From contig CACRXP010000852.1 of assembly GCA_902702965.1 (NCBI GenBank), positions 93,384-157,383 of the forward strand: DNA of 64,000 bases, in the 5' to 3' direction. The notes under the pieces were generated by a model. It ran no database searches and had not been told where the DNA came from. It saw nothing but the letters and a program-made list of their open reading frames with translations. Source of the stretch: Spirometra erinaceieuropaei. Its lineage: Eukaryota; Platyhelminthes; Cestoda; Diphyllobothriidea; Diphyllobothriidae. This document shows positions 45,690 to 58,050 of this stretch, piece by piece. The position numbers were made by a program, and so were the translations under genes. Numbering within the stretch: the stretch's first letter is position 1; each line of letters begins with the position of its first letter.

Positions 45690-46716
45690 GATCAGAGGTG
45701 GTATGCATCCCGAGTTGATATAATGAAATTGGAAGAGGTTCTTTGGAAAAGTCGAGTTGTACTCCTTCCTCGTACGACTCCACTTTTCCGAAGAAGCTCT
45801 TCTATTTTGTATATATATATATCGCCGTTTTTATCCTCCATAGACGAAGACGAAGAAGAGAAAGCGATTTTATGGACCAGACTGTAATCAGACTGACATT
45901 TAGGAATCTCTCTCGTTTCCATCCTCAGAGTCCTTTGCCGGTGATTCCTGCTAAGCGTGATCTGTTCAAACTTGCTGCCTGCCTCGTATTATAGCCGTAC
46001 CCAGCGCGTGTACGCTAGCGAGCTTGTTTTCTTTAGGCTGATTGTCGCCTCCCTGATCCCTGATGTTGGCAGACTGGCGTGCATCGTGGCCCTCTCATGC
46101 CTCGCATGGTTGATGCTGCGTCGGCGTGCTCGTTGGCCTCCCCCTCGTCAGTTGGCCTGTTGATCGACCGTTGTTCCTCAGGCGTAGTGTTCCTGGCCTC
46201 GAGAGAACGTCCGTGAGACCGTGAACAACGCCGTTCACGTGATATTCGGTCAGCGCCTTCTCCTCCCTCCGCGAGCGTCGGCAGTCGACCCCGTGTGACT
46301 CTTTTCATCCGTTTCATTGGCCCTACCTGGACTGAATCGAGCCTTACGCTGTGCGCCTTGTATGCAGGTTTGAGGTCTAAGGCTCGCTTGAGTGTGCCAG
46401 TCGAGGACCGACTTTCTAACATAAGTCTGGCTATTTTATAATTGGCTCGGCCGATCACACTTGCTTCCTTGAAGGCGAAACTGTGGTTCCGCTCTACTGT
46501 GTGGCCATACACCAACGGCAGCTTATCCTTGCGATTGATTGCTAGCTGGTGCTCGTGCAATCTTGTGCCGAGGCGTTTTTCCGTTTCACCAACATACCTT
46601 GCATCACAATTTTGGCCTGGTTTGTTGTAAAACACCGGTGATTTTTTCGTCACCAGCAGCGTGTCTTTGGGCCTCATGATTTGCTGCCTGATAGTTGAGG
46701 CTGGTTTATGGGCCAC
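45690..46716 (-). pseudogene. Penelope-like GIY-YIG fragment with terminal repeat
   Basis: The minus frame 46033-46716 reads CDARYVGETEKRLGTRLHEH, a GIY-YIG second half, then SFAFKEASVIGRANYKIARL, the PLE tail. Terminal-repeat sequence continues to about 45690 with a decayed hammerhead at 45894-45928 (CTGAGGA ... TAAATGTC). Third PLE lineage in the window. Confidence 0.75.
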
Positions 46717-47150
46717 ACCAATTCCAAAAGGTTTCAGAATTCTCGAAGTTGCCTGGGGAACAACGATCGATCAACACGCCCTCAGACGAGCGGGAGGCCA
46801 ACGAGAGCGCCGACGCAGCGGCAACCATTTCAGGCGTAAGGGGGACACAAGGCGCTGCAGTCCGCCAATGGTTGGGATGAGATTGACGACAATCAGCCAA
46901 CAAATACAGGCTAGCCAACGTACGTGCCCTGGGAACGATTATAATACGGGGAAGGCGGCAAGGTTGAACAGGTGAAGGCCAGTAAGAAACGCCAGCAAAC
47001 GACTCTAATGATGAAAACGAGAGCGTTTCCGAAACGTCAGTTTGACTACAATCTGGTCAATGAAATTGTTTTTCTTCTTTGTCCTCCCCTGGGGATGATA
47101 ATCCCGGTAATGAATCCGGACGTTGAATCTTCACAAATATTGCTATATAT
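46717..47150 (+). pseudogene. Inverted terminal part of the neighbouring PLE
   Basis: Plus-strand GEQRSINTPSDEREANESAD is the counterpart of EEQRSINRPTDEGEANEHAD on the minus strand at about 46110-46170, so this is the inverted terminal copy of the 45690-46716 PLE. It carries a hammerhead at 47005-47038. Confidence 0.7.
47005..47038 (+). ncRNA. Hammerhead ribozyme motif, one core change
   Basis: CTAATGA (G to A in the core), stem II AAACG/CGTTT with loop AGAG, then intact GAAACGTC. The core substitution would be expected to weaken or abolish cleavage. Confidence 0.6.
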
Positions 47151-47199
47151 ATATAGGATTCTGGCTTATGAATGTGCCCCTTATCGCCCGCCGGCGTAA

Positions 47200-50100
47200 A
47201 CCACATTACCTTGCTGCTCTTGTCGGTTGACAAAATAAGTGAGGAAAAAAAGTTGACTTGTTAGTTGCATACTTATAAGTAAATTGTTTTGTCTTTTCTA
47301 ATGATGAGCCGTGGTCATATTAACATACCACATACACAAATCTCTAGGTGTGATATAGGTGTCTTTTTATACATGACCAGCAGTATTGTCTATGCAGATA
47401 TTTCGACATGTAAATATACCTTTATGTAAATGGAGCTTAATGAATTAATTCCTTACTCACTTGAATTAACTTATGATATGTGCACTACACTCTAAAACGT
47501 AACACGTTGATAGAAAATTACCGGTTCGGACGATGTCCCAAATTTTTGGTGTCAATTACGAGGGTGGGAACTACAAGGAACTTTACGCTGTCATGTCAGG
47601 CATAATTTTGTTTTCCGGACGACACAGATACAGAGAGAATCTTTTTTTCGTCAGGAAAACAAGAAAGCTAAATTCGAATGTAATCTTGGGGAGATGCATT
47701 CATAATTTTAAGTTCTTTAATGTGCGCTAACCGAAAACCTGATAACGAAAAATAATGCGATAATTTCCGGACGACATTAGCGTCGCGCATTTTCCTTGCT
47801 CATCCAGTTTCTTTTAGTGGAATGTTTATGTCTTGGGCTGAAACAGTGTTTCCGTAATTATATCAAGCAACCTATTAATAAGCCTTTGCGAAAAAGGGAC
47901 GTTGCATTATATTCTAAGCTAATACATGTCCGAGACTACGGTTACGCATTTGAACAAATTTTCATTAAAAGGCAACAAATTTTCTCATAAGAGTTCTAGC
48001 AAGCAGGACTTAAATTTTATCTTTCTTGTATGATCGCCCTGTCGTGCATTCGTAATCTAAAAACGGAGTCCAAAATCAAGGAACAGTAGAAATGGCCGCA
48101 ATTTATAGAGACACAATTATTCTTACATTTAAATTAGGAAATGTTAGTACTGTTTAGGTATGTGAAAGAAAGCTGCAAAAAATGGAAGACAATTTCTATA
48201 AAAACAGAGTGCTACGTTTGTAATCAAGCGTAATAATTCCACTCCAATTTATCAGTTACCGATAGGCGGCGTGTCCTCTTATAAAAATGTTTGTTCTGCA
48301 GTCTAAATAGGGACTGCTTCGTTTCTTGTAAGAAAAATAACGATAGTAAACAGAGTATAAGAAAAAAGGCAAAAGGTTAATAATTGTACAGACTCGCGTA
48401 AAATCAAGTCTTCTACATAATTATTGGCCGTTCAGTGTATGTTCTTGGTAAAGCCCAAGACTAGGTCAGTGAATGAGGCTCCTCACTCAGGTCAATTTAC
48501 GTCCAGTTAAATATGGCTAAAAGATATAAACGTTTCGTGTCGATTGATTTAAAGCGATTGAGGCGAATGGGTGCAATTAACGAAGCAATCAGACCAAGCA
48601 ACAGACCGACATAAAAGTCGCGGTTTTTCACAATTCGAAAGCAAATGTGTGTATTTTAGGTAATTTAAACAACCGTACAGAAACGTTCAGGTGTATAAGA
48701 AAGTCTTAATTGGAACATCGACAATGTGCGAAATCCTACAGTTTCTCCACTGTTCCCATCGGTGAAATCAACCGAAATCCCGATCCTTTTGTTGAACATC
48801 ATCTCACTGATCTCACTTAAATCAAAAATACAAAAACGAATTCTTAAACGACAGTTACATGTAAAGCTTACTTAAAAAATATTATTTAATGCTAGTTTAT
48901 TTGTATTTACATATTTACTACCCTTTTGATATGAGAATATATGCTTCGCTTTCAGTAAAAGCTAAGTTTATTTAAATACAGTCGTTTCTGACGTTTTCGG
49001 GATATTGCGCTTTTCTATAATATTCGGCATTTCTGAAGAACTCAACAATGCCTTTATTATGTCTTTTATGTTTCAATTCTTTCAACCTTTTACTTAATTA
49101 ACATAGACATTGAATTAATAAAATAGTGTCGGTTTGCGACTGATTGCCAATCCCTCATAAATGTTGACACCTTTCAGAGATTAGGTCCCGGACTGTACGC
49201 TTATTATCATCTTCTCGAAATTAACGCGTGTACGGTTATGTCAATTTGATAAATGTAAATATTCTCACCATATTTTTCAGGTGGTAGGATCATTAAATCG
49301 CTAAGTGTTTGAAGGTTGATTCAGATTGCCCACAAGTTGCAAAATACGTGACTAGTAACAGCAAGGCAAAATGCCCCCCAAAACGGTGAGTGGTATGTCC
49401 CCATTGGCTTGCCACTAGACCGAATAGATTATGATTTGCAATTGGAAGTATGCATTTTTTACAACACAGGTCGGCAGATCGGATGGATATTAATTGCAAA
49501 ATTAAGATATTGGATTTGCAGAAAATCAAACCTCAAAATTGCCAACGCCCAGACTGGACAGCAGCCTGCCCATCTATGCAAAATTTACCGTATCTTTTTT
49601 GTTCTTCCTGACTGTAATATGTGAGCAACCAGACGTCTGATAGCGGAAAAAGCGTCGTGCTGAAACTCCTAATCATTTTATATTGCCTGCATCGTTTGCA
49701 TTCCTTTCACACACTTCAAGTCTGTATGTAATCTCTGATCGTTTGTTAATTTTATGTTGTTCTCCTGTTTTGCACCAATTGTGATTGACAAAAATAACAT
49801 TGCCTGCACATCTGTGGAAAATATATATTTTCTTTCAACTAGAAAGCAACAGAGAGACGGAAGAGTAACTGTCTGCACAGCAATGCATTCATTTAGTCAG
49901 GTCTCTAAAAGACAAACCACCTTATTTCAAATGTTTTCTTTTCTAAAAGTAGCTCCACACCATGGACGTTCTTGAAGAGCGAACTAGAATTTGTACACAT
50001 AAGGCCTGGAATCGATATTTTGTTCTTTGGCTGAGGACAGACTGCGAATTTCCAACCAACGCTGTGCTTTTTTGAATGCATAGTCATTTGTGAATGCAAA

Positions 50101-50925
50101 TGTAAAAACGTCAGCTCAGAGCGATCCAAAGTACGACTTAACACATGCAGAGTGCAGCCGTTTGGGTCACGGACAGGCGCCAGTGACCTTGGCAATATAA
50201 TTTCCTTAAAAAGCTGCTAACCTGCTGTAGAGATGGCACTTTATTCTTAGTTCAGACAAAAAAGTGATGTAGCAAAGGTCAGTTTGTGAAATGGAAATAG
50301 GCGGAGTAATTGGCAGTTCCAAAAATCCGCAAATGACTGACGAGAGACAAAAACGCGCCTTTATTTTAAAATAAAGTGCAGAATTTCATCAGTCGAGACC
50401 GATTGGCAAAGACATATCATCATATTTACTAATCTGTAAACAGAAGTTCCCCTAGGGCATCTGGTAGTTTGTAATTCAGTTCTAATTCATAAACACCATG
50501 ATGGATGTGCCCTTCGTTAAATCTCCAAAAGACGCGATAAGTATTGTTAGTTTCATAGCTTATCGGCCTGCTTTACGAAGGATAATCGGAACAAATTGTT
50601 ATCAGGGGAGGGGTAGGAAATATCACACTGGCTTAAGATTATTAATATGTGTTTTGAGAGATTTAAAAGTAACTGGTAATGAACTAACTCGTAACACCTC
50701 GATGACTATGGGGCAATTCGAACCGAAAATATTAAGGGAAATGGTAGGCTGCTGCCAAGACATGGGCAAAATGAACTAAGAGGCTCAAAATGGATCCGTA
50801 AGTTCGATCATTTATTAATCAAGTTATCGATAAGGACTACTACAAATTCTTGAAATTAACAAATCGAAAATCATAGTAGTTTGGCAGATTTTAAGTAACT
50901 CATATTCACGCAACTGTGAAAACCC
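47200..50925. other. 3.7 kb without a supported gene
   Basis: AT-rich. I looked for family exons: 47796-47990 follows a pyrimidine-rich TTTTAG but lacks the motifs. Frames at 47533-47730, 49905-50195 and 50498-50779 (93 codons) are unassigned. Confidence 0.4.
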
Positions 50926-50927
50926 CG

Positions 50928-51500
50928 ACGCATCGGTGTGACTCGAACCTATGCAGTAAGGAGAAGGCTTTAGTACAGCCAGCGCTCTCACCACTTGAGC
51001 TACGAGGCCCCGCCGGACGACGTCAGTTTACTCACATTTGGGTCAAGTTACCCGCCTAACCTACTGCAACTTCTGGAATCCACCAAATCTGACACAGTAA
51101 GTAGACTGCCCAAGCAGGATTACCCGAGTAATTCACCTAGAATCGACCAGGTGACTACCAGTCTCACGTCATTCATTGGTATTTTGGCAGATTTTGAATA
51201 ATTCGTAATGACCCAACTGTAAAATTTCGGCGCCTCGGTAGGATTCGAACCCACGCAGTAAGGAGAAGGCTTTAGTACAGCGAAAGCTCTAACCACTTGA
51301 GCTACGAGGCCCCGCTGCCGAATCGAGTTTAATCGAATTTGGGTGAAGTTTGCCTGCAAACTTTACTGCGACGTCTGGAATCCACCAATCTAATACAGTA
51401 GTTGACTGTCCAATTAGGATTTCCCAAGTAATTCACCTAGAATCGACTCGGTTAGTACCAAGCTCACGAAATTCATAGGTATTTTACAGTTGGCTCAATA
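50928..51500 (-). repeat. tRNA-like short repeats, two tandem copies
   Basis: tRNA-like parts at 50928-51010 and 51230-51312, 302 bp apart, with the same 83-base extent as at 30288. The second copy keeps GGTAGGATTCGAACCCACGC on the plus strand (B box on minus). Each is followed by the common body (ACCTACTGCAACKTCTGG ... GATTWCCCRAGTAATTCACC). Confidence 0.8.
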
Positions 51501-51518
51501 TGAATTTTTCAAAATGTG

Positions 51519-51779
51519 CCAAAATACCTATGAATTACGTGAGCCTGGTAGTCATCTGGTGGATTCTAGGTAAATTGCTTACTAAATCCTGCTAGGACAG
51601 TCAACTTGCTGTATCAGATTTGGTGGATTCCAGACGTCGCAGTCGGTTTTGCCGGCACACTTGACCCAAATGTGATTTAACTCGAGTCGTCCGGCGGGGC
51701 CTCGTAGCTCAGGTGGTAAGAGCGTTGACCGTGCTAAAGCTTTCTCCTTACTGTGTGGGTTCGAATTCTACCAAGGCGC
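51519..51779 (+). repeat. tRNA-like short repeat, inverted partner
   Basis: Body then tRNA-like part (51697-51779) on the plus strand. It is the reverse complement of 51230-51484 apart from substitutions, with only about 35 bases between the arms. Together they form a fold-back of about 550 bp. Confidence 0.8.
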
Positions 51780-51799
51780 TGATTTTTTCACAGTTGGGT

Positions 51800-52480
51800 C
51801 AATATGAAGCAATCTTATATTTCAAATGTACTGCTTAATCAGGATTTCCTAATATACACATCTGGAATTCGCCATATGCCTACCAGTTCTATTATCTAAT
51901 GGGTGTTTTCAGAAATGTTATTGAAATAACTGGTCAAATAACTAGAGTGTTGACCGTATTCGAACCTTCCTCTTCCTGTCCTGGGTCCAAATTGGACTGC
52001 GTTCGCCCAGTTTATCTCGGATGGTTTAAAATGAATGTAAGTCCAGTTAATCTAGAAAGTTCTGACAAAATTTCGTTGAGCTCAATAAATACCCAGCTAT
52101 GTTATGCGCTCCTGATTATTGAGAACATTTTCATATTTCAGACTCGGTGATCTCGATTAAAAACCGTAAGCCATAAATCAAAACCGCACTGCCAGTTCAC
52201 TGAGTTTTTCTGCTGTGATCCTATGGCAAGCAAATTAAATTCCCGCTTTTCATTTAAACCTGATTAGCTATGCAAAGACGCAGCGCCTCGTGTTAGATTG
52301 GTTTACCCTATAGCGCTTAACCTTCCATAATATAGCAATCTGCGAACCATTTCTATTCCTGTACACGCCTCTTAAAACTGAACTAGGAACGCCTGACCAA
52401 TGAGCTCTGAGTAATCCATTTCTGAATCATATTGGTTACAGAAAAAAAGAACTATTTATAATATGCGTATTTGGGCGTGT
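51800..52480. other. Little seen; possible old tRNA-like copy
   Basis: 51935-52010 (AGAGTGTTGACCGTATTCGA ... CTGGGTCCAAATTGGAC) aligns loosely with the tRNA-like repeat. Otherwise no feature before the ATG at 52492. A TATAAT word lies at about 52457. Confidence 0.35.
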
Positions 52481-52491
52481 TATGTAAAAGA

Positions 52492-53837
52492 ATGAAATTA
52501 TTCGTCGCGGTTTTTTTCTTTCTGCATGCCGTTCGATGTTGCCTTTTTATAAAAAGTACGCTTCCCTTAACCGGGAGTTTCCGGAGAAACGACATATTTG
52601 CTTATACTATGACGGGACCCCTAACTGGTGTTTAATAAAAGTATTCATTTATTTTTTATTAATTATGCGCAGACGGTTTGGTGATGGCCCTTTCAGTAAT
52701 CTACAGTTCTTCTGATTTCTGCAGTCAGGATATCTGAGGTTGAACTCCACCTACAATTAGCACGGCCAAAAGCCATCCTAAGCTTCAGATTGAAATTAAT
52801 ATTTGGGAAAATTACCTCTAAAGTAGAATGTCCGAAGGTCCTTTTTAAATAGCATTAACAACAACATGAACGAAGCACATCAATGCATACACGAAAATAC
52901 TCAAAACGCCTTTATGCATATAAAAATCATTCAAAGATTGGGTGTCGTATAGATTTTGAGCCGATTAACTAACAGTTAAAACGTTACTCATAATTAACAT
53001 AATTCGACTGTCTTGAAAGTTACCTCACTTATTTGCTAATTCGCGTTCAGTGCTAAAACGCGTAATTGCTAAAATTGTTTCTGGATTATCCTACTACTGA
53101 CTACCTTAATAAACCAATATAACTTGATGGTATATATTATTTCTAGGAATTCCTAAGTGCCCACGAACTGGCTATGACATTGTTATCGAAGATGTTGCTG
53201 AATACTTGGTGGGACGGACAAACCACCACGGATTTGAGAAATCACTGTTTAAAGAAAACATATTTACAACGTTCAAAATGATATCCCGTATCCCATATTT
53301 GACTTTTAGTTGCACCTTTTTACGAGCCATATCACCTGCAAGCTACTGGCAGTACACATGCCTTTCTCCAATGCCAGACGCGGAAGTTATAATAGTGACA
53401 TTGGTAAGGAGCGGATTACGTTAAACTTTCAACCTATTTAAACAAAGTGCTCCTCAGTGTTTAATTATGCATCTTGTATTTAGACTCCCGACATTATTCA
53501 TATTTTTATTTCAAAAATAATACAATCATTTCAGGATTTAAACACGGAATTTCCTTATAAACACATGAAAGGATTATTCACTGCTCGGCAAAGACTCCAC
53601 AGTTTAACATTAAAGGCAACTTTGGACATTACCTACTGGGAAAAGGAAAAAAAGTCTCCAAATATGATCCGACTGTCGACCATGGAGTTGTTTCCATCAG
53701 CTGCAAACATTTCCGGCATTTTATACGAACCGGTCGACCACACTATACTAAATGTGCTAAATATGAGTGAAGACAACTTTTATTTGTTTCTCAAGAGGGG
53801 TTTTCTAAGGGCTCCATCCACAGACTGCCATCAGTGA
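52492..53837 (+). CDS. Secreted cysteine family gene, third complete member (3 exons)
   Basis: Model: exon 1 52492-52555, exon 2 53147-53403, exon 3 53535-53837; about 207 residues. Exon 1 codes MKLFVAVFFFLHAVRCCLF, a typical signal peptide, with a phase-1 GTACGC donor. Exon 2 follows TTCTAG, starts IPKCPRTGYDIVIEDVAEYL and has C-x50-C-x15-C; the GTAAGG donor is 14 codons after the third cysteine, phase 0. Exon 3 follows TTTCAG and has ATLDITYWEKEKK, ELFP, NISGILYEP and ends DCHQ-stop. The cysteine-rich half resembles member C (CP start, EKS in the middle, equal spacing), and exon 3 resembles members D and E, so this gene links the whole family. Exported protein of unknown function. Confidence 0.75.
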
Positions 53838-53839
53838 TT

Positions 53840-55425
53840 ATCAGAATTAGGAATAATTGTGCGTCCTCAAAAAGGATGATTATAAAATTATAAAAAAATA
53901 ACTGTTAATTCGTTTACATTTTTTATTTCCGCGATCAACTAATTCAGTTGGCGAAATTATTCAGTTAATACTTTACCTTCTGAGAACATTTACTCCTATG
54001 CTGGACAACATGAAAATGGCTTTTGTTGTCTGTTTGACAGATGATGAATTGCTGATCATTAATTACTAGTTCTAGTGATGTGTTTCTAGCGGTGTGCTGA
54101 AACGTGGCCTCACTAACTCCAGGAAATATGCTTGAAATGCAATCAATTTAATTTGATAATTGGTAAGGATTTGGCTTTTGAGCTGTTTTGTAAGAAGCTT
54201 CCCCACAGCCGCAATAGATGCCGGACAAAATCCGTCACGCGTATTTTCAGATTTTGGTGTGTTGCATTTACTTGCTAGAGTTTACATGCTAGCTTCTGTT
54301 ATTTCATGGTTTTGAATAACTATACGCCATCATAAATTAAAGGCCATGAAATCGGTCGCCCGCAGATATGCAATGATGGCACATGTAAACACGAATGTAC
54401 ACCAGCTCATGGAAGTAGATCAACGTACACATCTGTGCCGTCCTCTGTGTATGTGTTATAACTTACTACATAATAGAATTTAGATTATGGAACTCGAGTG
54501 TCATTAATCGCAAATTATGGGGCCCGACGTAAGCAGAAAATAAGGATGTCTGCATAAACTTTGTTAAACCGATGTCTTAGGAGTGGTGGTCTATTAAGAA
54601 GAAGCAGATGCGTATGCCAGAACAATAGGTTAATTGACCTGGATTCTCAATCTAATCCATCCCAACAGGCGGCCTTTGTTACGGATGATGAAGGCAAAAG
54701 GGATGTAGTATGTATCTGACGCAGCTAACACACAGTCAGCATCTCTAATACACATCGACAAAGTGGTATTTGATACGATAATTACTTGCTAATCGTTAAT
54801 CGCCAAAATACTGTGACCAGTGTGGATTGCTGACATGATAATAACTGGGAAACTTGGCCTAATATCTCTGGAAATGTCAGTGTTCCCCCCCTCCAACATG
54901 ATAAATGACACTGCCAAAGCAATGTCGTAGCACCTAATAAGGGGAGGGAGGTCATTGCGTTTGTTGATCCACTGAGCGTCATCTAATCACTTTTGCAGAG
55001 CTTGACTCGAGCGGTTGTCCCGTCAAGCAATTATCCCGGTTTGCCTAGTCTAGAAGGTATGGCTTTGTTCTCAGAGTTAGTCGTAACTTGAAAACTAACA
55101 TCATTTCCCTCAGCTACTGCAACGTGTTCGGCCATTCACGTCCAGAATAATCCTCCAGCTTCATTTCGCAATTGCTTCGTTGCAACTGCACCATCAGACT
55201 TTAAATTTCGATGTTGTCGTGGACGATAAACCTGCCAACGTCTCTCGGTATAGGTAGTCATTCTAATGAGACCGGAGTGCCTTAATCTAATATATTATTA
55301 TTGCGCGCGCGGATAAATGCTTTAGAGTGTGTATCTAGCATGACAAACGATCCGGCAAGCCGATTATGTGAACAACTTCCTGTCTGTTACCACCGCGATT
55401 CGTCCCGGCGAATCTGTGAGTAAAA
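53840..55425. other. No supported gene
   Basis: AT-rich; a 66-codon minus frame at 54782-54982 is unassigned and may be old RepX-like sequence. Confidence 0.4.
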
Positions 55426-56700
55426 CTACTTCTGAAAACGGCCACTAATCACTTGCAAACCCCAGCGCGACAGTTTGACGGTCATAATCGACGACGCCCA
55501 CCGTCTGCTCCACAGCCCGTCAAAGAAGAATAATTTATCGGCCTCGTCATATTCTACTTTTAACTGAATGTCGGGAAAGACGCTGTTAAGCAAGTCTTGG
55601 AAACCCGAAAACCTGTCTTTTTCAATAATGACGAATGTATCGTCCACGTTTCGGCGCCAAAACGCAGGTTTGTAGTACCTGAAAGCAACCTGTTGCAGCT
55701 CATGTAGGATCTTTTCCGCAACTAGGCAGGATGTTCGGAAATCTATGGGTTTTCCTTTGATCTATTCGCATGTTCTGCCATCAAAGTTGAAAACGGTTCT
55801 TTGGCAAAATGCAGAGAGCTGCATTAGGTGCTGGATCTTTAGGTGCCTGTCGATTCGTCGTACTTTTTTTCGAGGCGTTTGCGTAACACGTTGCGAGCCA
55901 TATCTGGTGGGATGGACGTGAAAAGTGAAACAACGTCCAACGGTCGGGTCGAATAATTTTTCCCCGAATGTTGGCAAGAAATTTGGAGGCCGAATGGACT
56001 GACATCATAGAGCCCTCTCGGAGAAACTTGAGCGTCCAGGACATATATTTGGCTACATTGTGTGCGGGGGTGCACTTCAGGGCAACGTTGGGCGGCAAAG
56101 GAATGTTGGGTTTGTGGATTTTTGGCAGTCCATAAAACCTGGTGAATCCCCTGTCGGTTGGATTTGTCTGGCGGCGCTCACCAAGCGAGATTATATTGTT
56201 GTGCCGAAGTCGGCTTAAAAGTCTAGTCAACTGGCCAATCATCGATTTAGCCTGCGAGGCGGGAGCGGGCTTGTAGGCTTGTTGGTCGTCCAGGAGAGCT
56301 TGTGCTTTCTCGTTGTAATCAACGCGGTTCATCACAACGGTTGCTCTTCCTTTATCGGCCGGTAGCACTATAATATCTTAGTCCATTTTTAATCTCCTTA
56401 TTGCTTATATTTCTGCGGATGGCATAGTGCCAGCATGCCTGATCATCATCAGGCGAGACGTGACCCTTTGGCGCAGCGTGTGTTTGGCCACTTCGGTTGC
56501 GTTTGTTCGTACAAACATGGCTTCAATGTCGGCAATGAAGTCGGCTGGGGTGACATCATCAATGTTAAAATTGGCTTCGTTGCTCAGCAGTCCGAGTACC
56601 GGTTGGCTTAATTGCTTCGGCGATAAGTTTTGTAGCACATTTTCGGTGTTATTGATTTCACGAAAAAATTAAATATATTTGGGTTCACAGCTTTTCTTAC
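55426..56700 (-). pseudogene. Penelope-like reverse transcriptase (broken)
   Basis: Minus strand, in order: NLSPKQLSQPVLGLLSNEAN (N-terminal part, 56405-56638), LPADKGRATVVMNRVDYNEK, then FYGLPKIHKPN (about 56130), DVVSLFTSIPPDMARNVL (frame change, 55839-56075) and VDDTFVIIEKDRFSGF (55600-55650, the YVDD box with the tyrosine changed). At least two frameshifts and a stop after the N-terminal block. No GIY-YIG domain follows. Distinct in sequence from the intact element at 39345. Confidence 0.85.
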
Positions 56701-57650
56701 AAAAGCCTTCTCCAGTGTTAGTGTTTGTAGCGTGACTACTTTAGATAAAGTGAAGAAGGTTCGTAGCAGCAATAAGTCAGTAAAACTTGTTTGTTCGGAG
56801 CATTCATGTTCGAGGAGAAACACAACTTTTTGTGGCAGTTCACTATAAAGGATTAAGGTACATGTCTGCGGTCGACAAAGCAACGACTTTATTTAGGAGG
56901 CGGCCACAGAGCACGCGGTAACGTAATTCAAAACACGACTACGTAACTCAGTGCTTAGAGGCGTTGAAGTTGTTATTAACATATCTTACAGTGTTCTTCA
57001 TTTCAGGGTTGGCCAGAATTTACCATTGCAGTCACAATCGGTAATGATACACTGGCTGAAACTAGCCGTGTTTTTTTGGAATTTGAACCTGAGTAGAGAA
57101 AAGATAAAATTTGCAAAAGAAAGTAAGAAGGGAAAATCTGAGATGTACTGAAGGTTTTGATTTAGACGTCGACGAAACAAATCCGACACTGTATTCTCAT
57201 CCTTTCGCTCCATTTGTCCTCTAAACAAACGGTATTTACAATGTGATATCACGAAGCCTATTCGCGTAATTATTGGTCATTTAAGTGACCCGTGTCAGCG
57301 ATTACGCCTCGGTGCTCGTCTGCATTCGCCAAGCTTCTGCTTGATTCGCGTGGATAACACTTACCATGAACAACGCGTCTTCCTTAATTCGCCTCCACAA
57401 TTTCACTGAATGTGTCGTCTCCATAAGTCCAAACGCTTCTCTTCAAGTCCTGCCTAAACATTGTTAGCAGTGTAATTACGGCAAGGAACATGTCGATAGG
57501 TGCGTAGTCAGGCCAAAACCCATGTAGTTGCTAAAGATTTTGTTGAAGAGAATGATATTCCGGTTTCGACTAATGCTATAGGTGACTACGGAGATCTGGC
57601 ATGCAATGTCGTCTTCGAGCTTCATGTTTTTCTGATATTATGCAACACAG
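56701..57650. other. No clear feature
   Basis: The minus frame 56608-56883 may add N-terminal residues to the neighbouring PLE, but I recognise nothing in it. The rest is unassigned. Confidence 0.35.
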
Positions 57651-57651
57651 G

Positions 57652-58050
57652 TTACCAGATATACGAAGCGCGTTTCAAGTTTATTATAGTTGGGCGAGTT
57701 GTTTTATGCGTAATCTCCGCATTTACCATGGCAGACAAAAATGAAGATATACGTGGCCACGGATTTGTCACTGAGCCATGGGTGGACATAGACACTGCCG
57801 GCCGTGTGAATATGTTCCCGCGGATAGGCAAGTGCAGGTTCATTAAAAGGGGCTGTATATCCGTTGGCAGCGAGGATACTATGTCAACGATTTCGTCCCT
57901 ACTCGTTTCAACGCTTCGTACTTCGTTTTTGAAGTTTTTCTCGACATCCATTTTCTCCATTGAACCTGTCTCGGAAATCGCGTTTTGCCGAAACCCGACA
58001 TGTCCAACGAGCAGATTGCGGGCCCCTGAACAAGAAGAAATTTCGAACGG
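57652..58050 (-). pseudogene. Possible RTE-type LINE endonuclease fragment
   Basis: Minus-strand SLPTDIQPLLMNLHLPIRGN resembles the RTE endonuclease stretch that in relatives runs LPxxINDRLMSLRLPLRG, and upstream VGFRQNAISETGS fits the preceding block. The match is partial with an apparent insertion, and the antisense frame (57500-58075, 191 codons) is longer, so I keep this tentative. Confidence 0.35.

Noticed and set aside
47796..47990. Possible third exon of the family after TTTTAG
   Set aside because: Lacks A-[ST]-[LF]-x3-Y, FP and the terminal cysteine.
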